From: Hymenolepis diminuta
Taxonomy: Eukaryota > Platyhelminthes > Cestoda > Cyclophyllidea > Hymenolepididae
DNA: 64,000 nt
Direction of reading: 5' to 3'
Assembly: GCA_900708905.1 (NCBI GenBank)
Contig: CAADRB010000010.1
Span: 1,670,450-1,734,449, forward strand
The position numbers were made by a program, and so were the translations under genes. Numbering within the stretch: position 1 is the stretch's first letter; every line of letters begins with the position of its first letter. Below are positions 23,527 to 35,940 of the stretch, piece by piece. The notes under the pieces were generated by a model that was not told the origin of the DNA, searched no databases, and saw only the letters and a list, made by a program, of their open reading frames with translations.

Positions 23527-23825
23527 TGTCCAATAAATGATAAAAGGGAAGGGATCTAAAAGATATCGAAAAGTCTTATTTCACTTGATTTTCGGATTCG
23601 GTTGTACAATATCTACTAAATGTATACTCCGCGTTCCAAAACTCAAATTTTATAAGTCGTCCCCTGGATTGCTGCAAATGCTTGTTCACGACGTTCAGTG
23701 CTTTTAATCAAGAATGGTTGGCCTTGCCACTTCAATTCATTTTTCCTTCCATTAGATGAAATGACATGATGTTCAGTAGCTTACAATTTTAACGTAGCAA
23801 AGATGAGATGACGTAAAACTTTTTA
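23527..23825 (+). repeat. Family B interspersed repeat, copy 2
   Basis: Direct-orientation partner of the SMC1 intron 15 copy. Shared blocks in order: AAGGGAAGGGATC, TTGATTTTCGGATTCGG, CTACTAAATG, CGTCCCCTGGATTGC, GTTCAGTG and AAAGATGAGATGA. It is the best preserved of the four and could serve as a search seed. Confidence 0.72.
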
Positions 23826-24584
23826 TCACACTAGTGATATCAAACTTTCCTATTAAGCGTGACTCATCACTTACATCTAGCGCATAGAAATTAGTTTCTC
23901 GCATGCCTGGATAAAGCGTAACGATAGCTTTGTCCTATCTGAACCACCTATCATTGTCATGATACTAAGTTACTTACTTCAAACCGGGCACAACTTGATC
24001 AGCTGTGTAATCTGGTAAACGAAAAAAGTGCTTGTAGAAAATAACTGGAGGGTTTTTTACAAAGTGTCAAACTGTCAACCCACATTTTTCTCTGTCCAAA
24101 GTCTGTGCTTTTAGTGTGATACGTTTAAGAAAATCTATCACAACACCATTATATGGTTTTTTATGAAAAACTGTTATTGCAGACAGTCTTGGCAGAGCTA
24201 TCTTCGGGTTCTTGCTCTTAAAGACATGTAAAATTAGTTAATAGATGAATTTTGAAATTGGTAAATTTCATGTAAGATTTGGACAGCCACGTCTACTGTA
24301 TCGTGCGGACCAACGAAGCGTGACGTGTAATAAGTTTTCATGCGCACGGGAAAACAAATCTCGGGATATTTACAACTTACAATCTTTATTTTGACAGATA
24401 TGCAACATTACTAGAACAGAAATTTATAACAGTTAGGAGACTGGCTTTTTCTGAACAACACACTTTAAGATTGGATAAATGTTGAATAAATGGTGAACCA
24501 GTGTCTGGAGATTAAGTGGCAGATTCCATGATATTTTAGGCATTTCCTCCTTCCTTGAAAACTATTGGTCATAAAGTTTGCCCA

Positions 24585-24750
24585 TTGATGCACTTCCTGT
24601 GATGGGGTTGGCCAACTGCACTGGTTAGTTCCGGTCAGCGTGGGAGGAATATGAGTTTGTCGTCAGAGCGGTTCTAAGTTACTTCACTCCACCCATGTTA
24701 AGTATTGCTATTACTTCCCTTAATGCATTTTATCCCATTAAAAGTGCGTT
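24585..24750 (+). repeat. Family C SINE-like copy
   Basis: Contains GGCCAACTGCACTGGTTAG, TTCCGGTCAGCGTGGGAGG and GTCAGAGCGGTTCTAAG, then a CATTTTATCC tail as in the SMC1 intron 12 copy. The tRNA-like head is not clear. Confidence 0.55.
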
Positions 24751-25059
24751 GTTCTATTTTTATCATGAATGAAATGCAAGCCGTTATAATACTGAAGATA
24801 TGTGCACTATAGATTCCATTGACACAAGCATTTATATGCATTTATATGTCTTTAGAATACTCGGTCTTCTTTAGTGACCATGCTTGTTTGTGTAATTTGA
24901 TACAATCATTGATGATTATCGTTTTGAGTGAAAATAAAAAGAGGAGAAGATCATATATCTTAATGACTTTAAATACCTCTTTCTAATTTAATTTCTAATC
25001 TAAATCTTGCCTAAAATGGAGAAGTGCGAATTCATTTGGCTAATGGTACTTAAGGGTTC

Positions 25060-25290
25060 AAAGTTTAGTCTAGTTTCAGGCATTTTCCAATACTCGTCAT
25101 GAGTAGAAAGGTAGCAGTATGTAGCCACTCTGATGGAAAACTCAAATTCTGACGCTCCATTTATTAGCAGTACTGAACTGGTGCGGTTGGCCCTTCTGAT
25201 CACTAGATTTGTACTGATGGGCCTGAAATCCGTGACTTCAGACTTTGCAGAGTACGTTAACTATTGCGCCATATTAACATAAAGCAAAAT
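25060..25290 (-). repeat. Family C SINE-like copy, reverse
   Basis: Read on the minus strand it starts with TGGCGCAATAGTTAACG (A-box-like), then ACGGATTTCAGGCCC (B-box-like), GGGCCAACCGCACC, CTGCTAATAAATGG and CATCAGAGTGGC. It has the most complete head-to-tail order of the set. Confidence 0.62.
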
Positions 25291-27000
25291 CTTATGTGAG
25301 CTTGGTTTAGATAAGGATAATGCACTTTTTAAGGAAGACCGTTAAAATAATATCATTCGAAGGTTAGCGAGTCGGAGAAAAGGATTTTGTGATCCTCCCT
25401 ATGTGCTAAAGTAGCAGGACACACGACAACAATGCACCACTTTACTGTTTGTGCAAGCGCTAAATAGATTTTCAAGAAATCGCTGAACAATGTGCTACAT
25501 TTAAGGGAAAACCCCTGCTTTTTCAGTTTTACTTAATAGAATATCACCAAAGTCATCTTACAGTATGTACCTATACCTATGAGAATATTTGTTACTATCA
25601 ATTAAAAAATTCGGTCTATTAAGAGACGTCACTTAAATGAGAAACACTATTTCAACTTAAGACTCAATGAATCGTGCAAATACATCAAAGCCAATAACTG
25701 TCAACAATTCATGCGATGCCCTCTCTATAAATAATTAAAAACACATCCCTATTATTGATGGAATGACAGAATATATGGGCACATATTCTGGCGAGTTTTC
25801 TTCAGAATAAATTAAGTCACCGTGCCATATCCTTATGAGTTCAAATAACCGTTGTTCTTAGAGGCATATTATTTGGTAGATGAAAATTCTTGATTGGATT
25901 CCCACATATATGTTCGGGCACCTGATTATGTTATCGTGTTTGTTTCGATTTCCAAACTTTACTCTTGCATCGTCCCTGGATGCGTTTAAATTAAATTTCG
26001 GTACCAGTTTCTATGGGTTAAAACCATTTTATCATTCCTAACCGACCGATTCTTCTCCACAGTTCGTTATAATATGAAATACGTACAATCCCACTCATAA
26101 TATCTTCACTGTTATTTGACTTTACAAATCTGTTCACTTTGTCATATTCAATTCTCTGGTATTGTGTTTTAATAGATCACTGCCGTTATCAAAGGGTTCA
26201 GCTGGGAAATACGAAATAATATATTAGGTATTACAGGACACATATTTACAATTTCTTCCGTTTACGAAATTAAGGGGTGAAAAATAATTGTACAAGAAGA
26301 CATTGCAAAATTATTACAAAGGCTAACAGAAGGAATAGAGATTATCTGATCTTAAGAAAAATGAATAAACAAACATTGATTAAAATTTAGATGAACCTCG
26401 TCTATAGGTGACATTGCTTTCTTTTGTAAATTAGTGGGTACAGTGTAAATAAAATCGTAGAATTCTACATCTTTTGTACTAAAGTGCTTTTACAATCTGC
26501 AAGCCCCATATCTCAATTTCCCAGGTGGAAGAGAATGCATAAAGTCAGTTAAGAAAAAAATTAATTTAATTATTACCTTGACATATACAAACGGACTAAT
26601 TATATAGAACATGCTTATGGAAAATATAACGGACAAAAATACTGAAAATGCTATTTTCTCAAGGGGAATTATAAAATAAAAGAATTTTTCGCATTAGTAT
26701 AATATTTCCGCCTTGACAAGAGCTTTTTGTTTTCAAGAAGAAAGCTTAGCTTCACTCCAAGCAACTATCAGATCAAGTAGTTAACATTGAAAAATCCTAG
26801 GTTTGCCCTGTTTACAAGAATTGGCGAACATCAATCAAGCGCTGGATGTCTTTGCAGAAGACATGACTTTTCTAAAGCGAAATTGGGAAAATTCTAGTGT
26901 TAAAATTGATTAAATGAACGTAGAAAATGATCATTCCAGAAGAAGTAGAATTTCCAGAAAATAATAGACTTGTATGCCATGTGAAATTTCCATTCAAAAT

Positions 27001-27592
27001 NNNNNNNNNNNNNNNNNNNNNNNNNNNNNNNNNNNNNNNNNNNNNNNNNNNNNNNNNNNNNNNNNNNNNNNNNNNNNNNNNNNNNNNNNNNNNNNNNNNN
27101 NNNNNNNNNNNNNNNNNNNNNNNNNNNNNNNNNNNNNNNNNNNNNNNNNNNNNNNNNNNNNNNNNNNNNNNNNNNNNNNNNNNNNNNNNNNNNNNNNNNN
27201 NNNNNNNNNNNNNNNNNNNNNNNNNNNNNNNNNNNNNNNNNNNNNNNNNNNNNNNNNNNNNNNNNNNNNNNNNNNNNNNNNNNNNNNNNNNNNNNNNNNN
27301 NNNNNNNNNNNNNNNNNNNNNNNNNNNNNNNNNNNNNNNNNNNNNNNNNNNNNNNNNNNNNNNNNNNNNNNNNNNNNNNNNNNNNNNNNNNNNNNNNNNN
27401 NNNNNNNNNNNNNNNNNNNNNNNNNNNNNNNNNNNNNNNNNNNNNNNNNNNNNNNNNNNNNNNNNNNNNNNNNNNNNNNNNNNNNNNNNNNNNNNNNNNN
27501 NNNNNNNNNNNNNNNNNNNNNNNNNNNNNNNNNNNNNNNNNNNNNNNNNNNNNNNNNNNNNNNNNNNNNNNNNNNNNNNNNNNNNNNNNNNN
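27001..27592. other. Assembly gap (592 N)
   Basis: The sequence is undetermined. Open frames that appear to run through it are artefacts of N. The true size is unknown, and the flank at 27593 on looks like part of a transposon relic, so the missing sequence may be repetitive. Confidence 0.99.
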
Positions 27593-27639
27593 GAGCGGAA
27601 TAAAGCTTGTCAAAAAATGACTATCTGGTAAATTCTAGT

Positions 27640-27850
27640 TTACTTTTAGATGCAGCACGTGTTTGTAATTTATCGGCTACATAAATCATGCTGCATACGT
27701 TCGGGAAATTTGCATGGTAATCTACACCACATGATCCAGAGCGTTCTTCAGATTTGAATTATTTCAAAAAGTGTATCATTTTCTTCGAAATGAATGTCAT
27801 GAAATGTTCTGAGTCTATATGAAATCGAAACAGCTATCAAGAAGTTTGTA
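27640..27850 (+). pseudogene. Probable mariner transposase C-terminal relic
   Basis: One plus-strand frame reads FGKFAW, stop, STPHDPERSSDLNYFKKC from about 27690. This lines up with the mariner block FGWEV...HPPYSPDLAPSDYHLF, including the last catalytic Asp position (SSDLNYF). The stop falls after Trp and other stops follow. The N-terminal part would lie in the adjacent gap. Conservation is low, so this is a tentative call. Confidence 0.4.
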
Positions 27851-27999
27851 CATTAATTCAGACATAGGAATGTTAATTAGAAAAGTATTTAGGCATTTTT
27901 GAGTCCCGACGATCTCTCCCTAGCAGCCAATCTTCATCTGGAGCCATCACAAAAGATTGAACGTGAGTATACATTTTTATAACAAAATAATTTCGAACC

Positions 28000-28170
28000 T
28001 GTCCCAACATCCATCTTGGGTAAGCGGATAGTATCATGAACTCGAATTCTGCCCTCACCTTTATTAGTGAGACTTAACCAATTCGACTGGTCATTTCACT
28101 CATTGGATATGTGGTCAGATCTAATAGACGAGAACATCAATCACATTTTATTCACTGTATTGTCTTTTCT
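28000..28170 (-). repeat. Family C SINE-like copy, reverse
   Basis: On the minus strand: TTGGTTAAGTCTCACTAATAA, GGGCAGAATTCGAGTT and ATCCGCTTACCC. The order and spacing match the 25.1-kb reverse copy (CAGTTCAGTACTGCTAATAA, GTCAGAATTTGAGTT). Confidence 0.55.
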
Positions 28171-28599
28171 GTGCAAGCGATTTGACTTAATTCTTCGCAT
28201 AACTTCCCTCAGTGTTATACTAATACATTGCTCAGAGAAGTTATCCGTGGGACTCACAATCTATCTTTTGTGCCCACTTTCATTATTAATAGCACAGTGT
28301 ACAAATTTGAGAGTCAGGATATTTACCGTCTAATCAGTTTCAAAAAGCTTATAAGTATTTCGAAAAAAATATTTTTGGGTCGAATTTCTTTGTTTACCAA
28401 GCTTGTTCTTCCATTAGTTGTGTAAATAATAAAAAGAGAATTATGCAGGAAACAAGGGTGATAAAATTTTACCATCTCCATTATTATATCAAGGCACCAA
28501 ATATTTAAGATAAAAGGTTTGAGTGGATCGTAAAATTCTACCATCAATGGTAAGGAGCCATTAACATAAAGCCGCAAGGTCTGTATTTTCGAATGATGT

Positions 28600-30119
28600 G
28601 CAATACACTCGGGGCGGTTTCTGTTACATTAATATGGGGGCGCATACTGGCTAGAGTATTTGAACAGTTAGTTCAGACAAACCCCCCCCCCTCTCTTCGG
28701 GAGCCATTAATTATATTTTCCCACAGACTTGTTAAAAATTTTATAAAGCGACATCGGAGTAACTGCACATCTGTCTTGCCTTCTCTCTCTGAGTCTGAGT
28801 GAACTGTGGCCTAGTGATATCCAGTGGGAGGACATATCACGACAGTAGAAATAGATCTTCTGGCAGTACTACGACACCGAAGAGTCATACTTACACAAGT
28901 GGGCAACAGAGGGGTTAAAAATCAATAACAATTTTAATATTCGTTTTTGGCTTATGCCTTTTTAGCTGCCCATCTAGGAGTTTCATTTAAATAATCTAAT
29001 TTCATTTATACTGACTCTTTTTGCCTTTTTGTGTCAGTGTCATAACAAATGATAATGTACCTTTGAAACACGGCGACTGGATAATGATTCCCTGTTGTCA
29101 AGTATGTCTAGGATGTCTATTAAATCGGTTGTAATTGGTGCAATATAATATAGTATGATCAAGATAAGTCGCGTTCTGTCTGGGGGACGTCTGGGCATTT
29201 GCACAAAGTACCTAATTATAAACTGATAAAAAGTGGAATGATCCGAATTAATTGCCTCTATTTTCAGCAGAATCACAAAACGCGCTATTAATTGTCGTGC
29301 TCGAACGATCAACTTTCATTTTTGGTGTTTAATGTTGTGCGTAGCCCCAAGCCTTGCATCGCTTCGTTTTGTACTTTGGAGAGTTTATTTTTCTTTTAAT
29401 GAGTGAAACATTATTAACACTGAGAAAAGCAGTACCCCCTTCTTCGATATTAACGTCAAAGCTATGCACCTTAGCACGTGAGAAGTTAAGTGAAGATAAA
29501 TGTATTTCAACTGAAAACAACCCAATTTCATATAATTTCGTTTATCAGGATTTGTCTTTTAGTCTCTTGAATATTTGAATCAATCAATCGACTCACTCAT
29601 TACCAAAGTCGAAACACATCAGTTGTACAAAAAATATTATTATACCCTCTCCCGCTAATACTCTCGCTTTAAAATTATTCAAATTAATCAAAGGACAAGT
29701 GGGAGGGTGGGAATCTATGGAAATCTTACCATACACTTTAGATTTACTCAAGATCTAAACACTGAATTACTTTAATATTTGAGAAATTAACCTATACGTA
29801 ATGAATTAATACAGGGTTAATGATTTTTAAGAAATATAGACGATCATAAAAAGGAAGGTCACTTATAGATCTATAGCATTATTAGGTGACTCATTGAGTC
29901 CATTTGTGCATACGTTCTGTCTCCTTCCAACTTTCTTGCTCATTCAACACTGGTGTTTATTTAACTTCTGGGCCTTTTACGGTTGAGATAAGTTGCCGTC
30001 TGCTTCCATAGCTTAAGAAGGACCTTTGATTTGATAAGATAGCAAGTTCGTCTTATTATTGATTACACCATGAACCTTTTATGAAAGTTAGTTAAACAAA
30101 GCTTAATGTGGTGGCAAGG
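28600..30119. other. Gene-free stretch
   Basis: Several 60-90 codon open frames (for example 29040-29312 minus and 29354-29578 plus) show no family signature and overlap on both strands. A C homopolymer sits at 28682-28691. Nothing further is supported. Confidence 0.35.
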
Positions 30120-30510
30120 TTTTGTAGTACTTGCGCACCCTGATTTATAGACCTGTTTAGTCTCTCTATGTACTGTGCGCCTCCTGATTCATACCTCTTA
30201 TCTAACTGCCAATGAACAAAAAACGAAATAGATCAACAGTCTTATCATACCCCATTTCCCAAATTCCCTACAATCAGGATTGTCCTCCTTCAGTACTGAC
30301 GCCTCTCCTTTTCCCCCCAATTCCTTTTCCTTGCCTTCCTCCCTTCCTCTCTCAGTCATTTCCAATTGGCCAATACACGTTTGTCCAAACCAACTCCCGA
30401 CCTTCTTACTCGGAAGGCTGTTGTTTCCTGTTAGGCCTAGGAAGATCATTAGTTCTATGAGGGTCCGGCTCTTAAATTAGTTCTACTTGAGAATAGGGCT
30501 ACTTTGGTTT
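30120..30510 (+). repeat. Family A interspersed repeat, copy 1
   Basis: It is pyrimidine-rich on the plus strand. Blocks shared with 42077-42434 and, reversed, with 50950-51330 are GTAGTAC, GCGCACC/GCGCCTC, TTCATACC, TAACTGCCAA, TTCAGTACTGACGC, GGCCAATACA/GTCCAATA, AGGCTGTTG, CCTGTTAGGC and a terminal GGGCTACTTT. Divergence is high, so the family is old or fast-evolving. Its class is unknown: a SINE, a solo LTR or another non-autonomous element. Confidence 0.75.
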
Positions 30511-30849
30511 CCATATTAATATTTAACTAGCATAATAAACCATGGGAAAATAAATTATATAAAATCATGTTTGTTACTATTGTTATAATTCCAAGATTTA
30601 AGTAAGTACAATTTATATCTTAAAATTGAAATAACTGTCTTATTTAGTCATCCGGCTGCAAAGTTTCTTAATTTTCGCGCATGACTTCATTCGCGTTATC
30701 CTTTTATTCCCGTCTCCCTTTTTCGGCTTCATATATAGTTCACACTTTATCCCATTTTGAATATTAAATATTATTTTCCACAAATATGTTTCAAATTATT
30801 GAGAGAAGTGCTTCCGGTATAAGTGGTCTTCAAATGACTTGTAAATAGC

Positions 30850-31020
30850 ACGTCAGCCAAATCAGGGGTCAAGTGTTCGATACTGGTCGACAAATGTCCA
30901 GTGAGCGAATTGACTGGCCGTTCTCCTAGTCAATAGAGGGATATCGGAGTCCCAATTTCTCATCATCTAGAATTCTTCTTTTATTGGCAGGATTAGTTCT
31001 CGAAACGATTCACTTAGCGA
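30850..31020 (+). repeat. Family C SINE-like copy
   Basis: Carries a good B box (GTGTTCGATACTGG near 30870) followed by TGTCCAGTGAGCGAATTG, then CTGGCCG and a TAGAGGGATATCGGAG tail. The A-box end is degraded. Confidence 0.5.
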
Positions 31021-34000
31021 ACCTGGAAATTATTTTTGTAAAATATATGTGGGGAAATTTTCAGTTTAAACTGTCAGCTGCTCTTCATATTCATACAGAG
31101 AAAATTTCGGTTGAAAATTCTGAGAAATCTAATAATAATAGATATATTGAACAAAATTAACACATAGATTTGAGTTTCTAACCCCATCGCGTGCAAGCTC
31201 TTTTATTTCCCAATCCAAAAGGAAGGAAAATCAAAATCAACGGAAATCATGAAGAAATAAATGCAATTTCATTTGAAGTATCTCTCCTGCATATCTTACT
31301 CCTATTGCTTTTGCTTTCTGAAAACTTGGACATTTCTCATGTCAAAAGACAAAATGGAAAAAAAGGCTTTATTGACGGTTAAACATATAATTTAATATCC
31401 CATACTTTGGGATTTTAATTACGAGTTTCATCCTTTTAATAGCGCAGGAAATTTATGAAAACTGGAATAAGAACAGCCAAAGGAAAAGGTGGGTAAATAT
31501 ACAACTTCACTTAAGTATACTGAGGAAAATAACCACGAGGTTATTAACATTAACCAGGCTCGATCTTCTTTTAAATAAGCTGAGGTATGAGGTATTGCAT
31601 CAAAGATTCTTATCGTAATGACATAATATTCCGCTTTTGATTATATCCGTCAGTATAAGTTATGTCTAAGACAATCATAATTGCCAGCTTTGTGTTATAA
31701 AGGTGTGCCTTAGTCAAACAGGTTTGATTAATATATAAGTGGAAAGAAGTTTCTGATATGGCTTATATTGCGGCAATGGAAATATGTTTTAGCAGTTACT
31801 TAACTAATAAAAAGTCTTGGGGAACTTTCCTAGTAAATCAACAATTTTTAGAGGGTGGCCGATCTGCGTAAAGAATGAAAACAGGTATAATTCGGACCCG
31901 TGTTATCTGACGGGTTTGCTAAGCATTTGCTTTTGTTAGAGTTAATTTTCATTGAGTCCTTAGCGTATGCCTGTATTGCTGATCGGAATAAATAAAAGTT
32001 CATACTGTACAAACGAATAACACAAAGAATACATGAACAGCAGTTATTCTATGACGAAAATAGACTAATTTAATGAGTGGAAGTAACTAAATGGAAATTA
32101 TGAGTACCACTGAAGCACTTGAATTAAGCCGTAATACATCCAGACACGCAATCAAGAACTGATTTCACAGAGCAAGCTAAAGCTGAGGGACAATTTGATT
32201 TAGTCACCAATTTTTTTATTATCCAGACTACCCAGATAAACAACCACATGCGTTCGCCAAATGGAAATTTAACATAAGGAGTCTTATTTCAGTTTTTCCT
32301 TCAAATCATAAAATACAATTATTCCTTCTGCATTCAACAGGCAAAAAATGTTTTCGCATTGTCTATTGTAATACTTTTAACAATTGTAGGGATGGAGGTA
32401 ACTGGAATTTTCCTAACATTGTTACTAGTTTGCTAATCTTAAAGAGGCAATAATTTCTTTTCATTCAGTTAAACCATTCTTTGGAGAAGTTTACTCCAAT
32501 TTTCTGTATGGTTATGGATTTTAAAAATATTTAAAAGCTTTTTACTTGCTTCGGTCTTTCGTTTCTGTTACTGGTTTTTCTGTATTTTATCATTTATTCT
32601 AGTAACTTTTACGAACTTCTAAAAAATTCCTTCTGAGTTTATTATGAGTTAAATTATTTCCTCGAGAACCGAGGAGATCCTTGAATTTCTACTTAAAATT
32701 GTTCATTTTGGTTAGTTAAAATAATTTTTTGTCTAACATAAACCTTATAAATTTGGAGGTTCGAAAGTAGGCGATGGACCATCATAATCTCAAGCTTAAG
32801 AGTGCCTTTTAAAATTGTTACATTTCGACAACACAAAAAGTGTACGCGTATTTGGGTAGTAGAATACGTATATTTAATGTATCAAATTTGATCTTATGGT
32901 TATGATTTGTCATTAACCAATATTTCAGCTTCACTGCAAGTATATGCTTGCTTGAAACATCGTTTGAGAAGGGATGGAACCAAAGGCGGTAGGTGATATT
33001 CTGCTAAATTAGATTTCAGAAGATTGGGGAATTATTGAAATTTGTTGTAATCCAAGAATTTATGATATGAAATATCAATTAAGGAAATTTTCTTTCACAA
33101 CATTGTTCCAAAATGACATACAAAGTGCAAACCCCTAGCACATTCATTTTATTTTTTGTGTCATTTTTAGCCATCCACCAAATAAAATTTAACAGAATTT
33201 AAACCTTCATTTGATTAAGTAGAATCAGAAGAAGTAGTCTCTTAGATATTATTTATTACTGTTATTGATATGCATTAATGACTAATAATATTCTCATAAA
33301 AAAGTCAAATAAAACTCGTTTTACGTTTAAATAATTGCAATCGGAAGTAGCATCCGTATGTTTCTTTTGTAACTGTCCAGTTGCCTGCTTTTGTAATGTA
33401 TGCAATGCTAGAAAAAGGTAGAATGTATTATAATTTACATTTTCTACGTAGCTACTCATATCATAACTATTAATTAGCGGAAAAAGAATGAAAATAACTC
33501 ATCTGAGTTTGAATATAATATCGTGGAGTAAGGAGAAGAGGTTCTTTTGAGTTTAGACCTAATTGATTATTGATTATCACAACTTTTAACAATTAAAGAG
33601 TAGAAATATACGCGCGTACCATTCGAGAAGAATATCGACCACTGTTAATCGATCTTAACACCCCATGTCGTTTTCTGCATAAAGAATTTCAGCGCACGTG
33701 ACCTTAAACTAACCTTGAGAAAAGAAGAGACGTTCGAGGCTCACAAATCACACCATTTAAGTACATTTTGGGAAAATAACTATTAATTTAGGTGAAATTT
33801 GGAAGGGGAAGTCGATTCCGTCTAGACTTCATAAACAGGATTTGCCCGAACTGCCACCTCATGATTGTCATGTATATTGCAGACCACCCATGCCGTCCAC
33901 TCCCCAAACAAAAACTTTATCATACCACCAAAAGTTCTAGTATAAGGACATTTTACATAAATCTAGCCTCCCATGTTTATAGGAAACATTATGATCCTAT

Positions 34001-35340
34001 TAAATGTTACAATGCAAATTGAATTACATCAAATTACCTACCTACCTAAGATGTACCGAGACGACATGAAAAGTCTCTCATTCCCGATCTACTGATCAAT
34101 CAGTTTTGAACACCGAGGATGTGAACTTTCCCATAGGAACCAAAAAAGTAGAATAATTATTCACATTGCAATTATGATTAGGTTATTGGCCCGACAATAT
34201 ACATATTGATTTTCAAGGTAAACATATAATTATAGATAACTATCAAACATTTCCGTTTAACGAAATTAATGTTTTATTCTACATTTTACTCCCATTATTA
34301 TTGAAAATATCGCCTATCCCTTAAATTTATTTAAATGAAATTAAACAAATTACGCTATACTGTACATTGTTCTAGTTGAACTGTAATAAATTGTCGCTAT
34401 AACAACGAGAACTTGTGTTTTCCTTCTTTCTGGTTGAGATATCAGCTTTTAGACCGTAAAACCAATTGATGAATATGCTGATCTTATCATTCATTAAACA
34501 GTCTCATATCCGATTATGCTTTACTGAGGACATTTTAGTAGAATGACAATCCCCAGTTTCCATTGTAATGGATCTCAGAAAGATATCTCCCGTATATTAA
34601 TTTACTCGTGGACCTTATAAATGAATGTAGAATTAGAACAATAGGAAGGTCAATTAGTTTAGTATCTTTGATATGCCTTATTAGTGGTTAACAGTTTAAA
34701 AGCATACTGATCGAAGAGCTATTCATGAATAATCAATAATTTCTATTCATAATTCAGTTGAATAAAACTAAATCCTTGTTAATCTTCCTTTGCACACTTA
34801 ATGAACGAAAGAATAGAAAGTAGTAATAATAGGATAATTATATATATCTCCCTCCTTATCAAGTATTGCTTAAGACTTTTCCATTTTTAGAGTGCTTGAT
34901 TTTCATCATCACCATTTCAAATATAAGAAAGCTTTAATTTGTGATCTGGTTTTTGGAAATCGCGTTTGTCAGTCAGGAAAAAATCACCCGATGCTGGCTA
35001 TTTGATATTAGAAAAACACAAATTTTCACTATGCTTCCTGGCTTTCATATATTGAACAGTCGCAACATTGCATTTATTCCTATCTCACTTTCCATAGGCA
35101 GAAAACTATCTGCTGCCAACTAGGTAGTCTATTAAAACAAAATATCTAGAAGCTGACTTTAATTGATGGAAAAGTTATGAGATTCCAATATCTGGTAACA
35201 TTTAAGATCCAGTCTGCTCACTTTGGTTATGAATTATTACGACAGATATCTGGTTGTGTTTTATGTGTTATCCTGCTGATCGCAAAAACAAAACCAAGAC
35301 GGATTGGCAGGACGAAAAATAAAAAGAAGGATATAATATT
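31021..35340. other. Gene-free AT-rich stretch
   Basis: I found no gene, RNA or repeat that I can support. The longest frame (33792-34022 plus, 76 codons) has no recognisable motif. Confidence 0.4.
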
Positions 35341-35348
35341 CAATTAGC

Positions 35349-35940
35349 TGAATCATTTTAGTAATTTCGTAGTCTCCACCTTTGCATAATTTTCTAATTC
35401 ATTTTGACAGTTTAGTTCATCGCCAATAGTTTTGCATGATGCTTCATAAAGTGTATGACCTCCTTTATCATCATTCTCATTCAGAAGAAACGAAATATCA
35501 TCAACGTTGGACCACTGGAACGCTTTAACCAAATGTTCATTTGCTCAATGTCTACAATCTACAAAAATGACAGATCTGAAAGTAGCAGCTATATTTTTGC
35601 ATTCAGATGATGCTGTCACTACATCAATATCTCACTTTAAGCACTTCATACCCACCATAATCAACGTCCCATTTAAACTCGTTAGTGAATTTTGGGGAAA
35701 GAGGAGACAACCTCATGTTTGGAATCATCCACACAGTCATCCAACCATATGGGAAAACTTTCTATTTTGACAGAGAAGACCGAGCAAAAAGCCAAAATTG
35801 GACTTTCATTTTTACCCGTCACCATTCTGCTATGCAAATAGTCAATGGAAGATAGGCTATTTATTTCACAAGGGAGTGATGCGTGGCTTTGAGAATCCGA
35901 TATTATGGTGAGAGAGCATAGTGGATCCGAAGATTTCAAT
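35349..35940 (-). pseudogene. Ankyrin-like coding relic
   Basis: On the minus strand, 35553-35349 reads open for about 65 codons after a stop. It includes HLVKAFQWSNVDDISFLL and then DDKGGHTLYEAS, which fits one ankyrin repeat (helix, LL, D.DG.T.L..A) with a few residues missing before DDKGG. There is no ATG. Upstream on the same strand, 35939-35682 is open in another frame (Ser-rich, ending FPKIH and stop), and fragments between them are broken by stops. No splice signals join them cleanly. I read it as a decayed gene or retrocopy, but an exon of a real gene remains possible. Confidence 0.35.

Noticed and set aside
26900..27631. Open frames of 209-237 codons on both strands
   Set aside because: They run through 592 undetermined bases, so they carry no information.
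30198..30480. Overlapping frames on both strands (66-83 codons)
   Set aside because: They lie inside a family A repeat; low-complexity pyrimidine-rich DNA stays open by composition.
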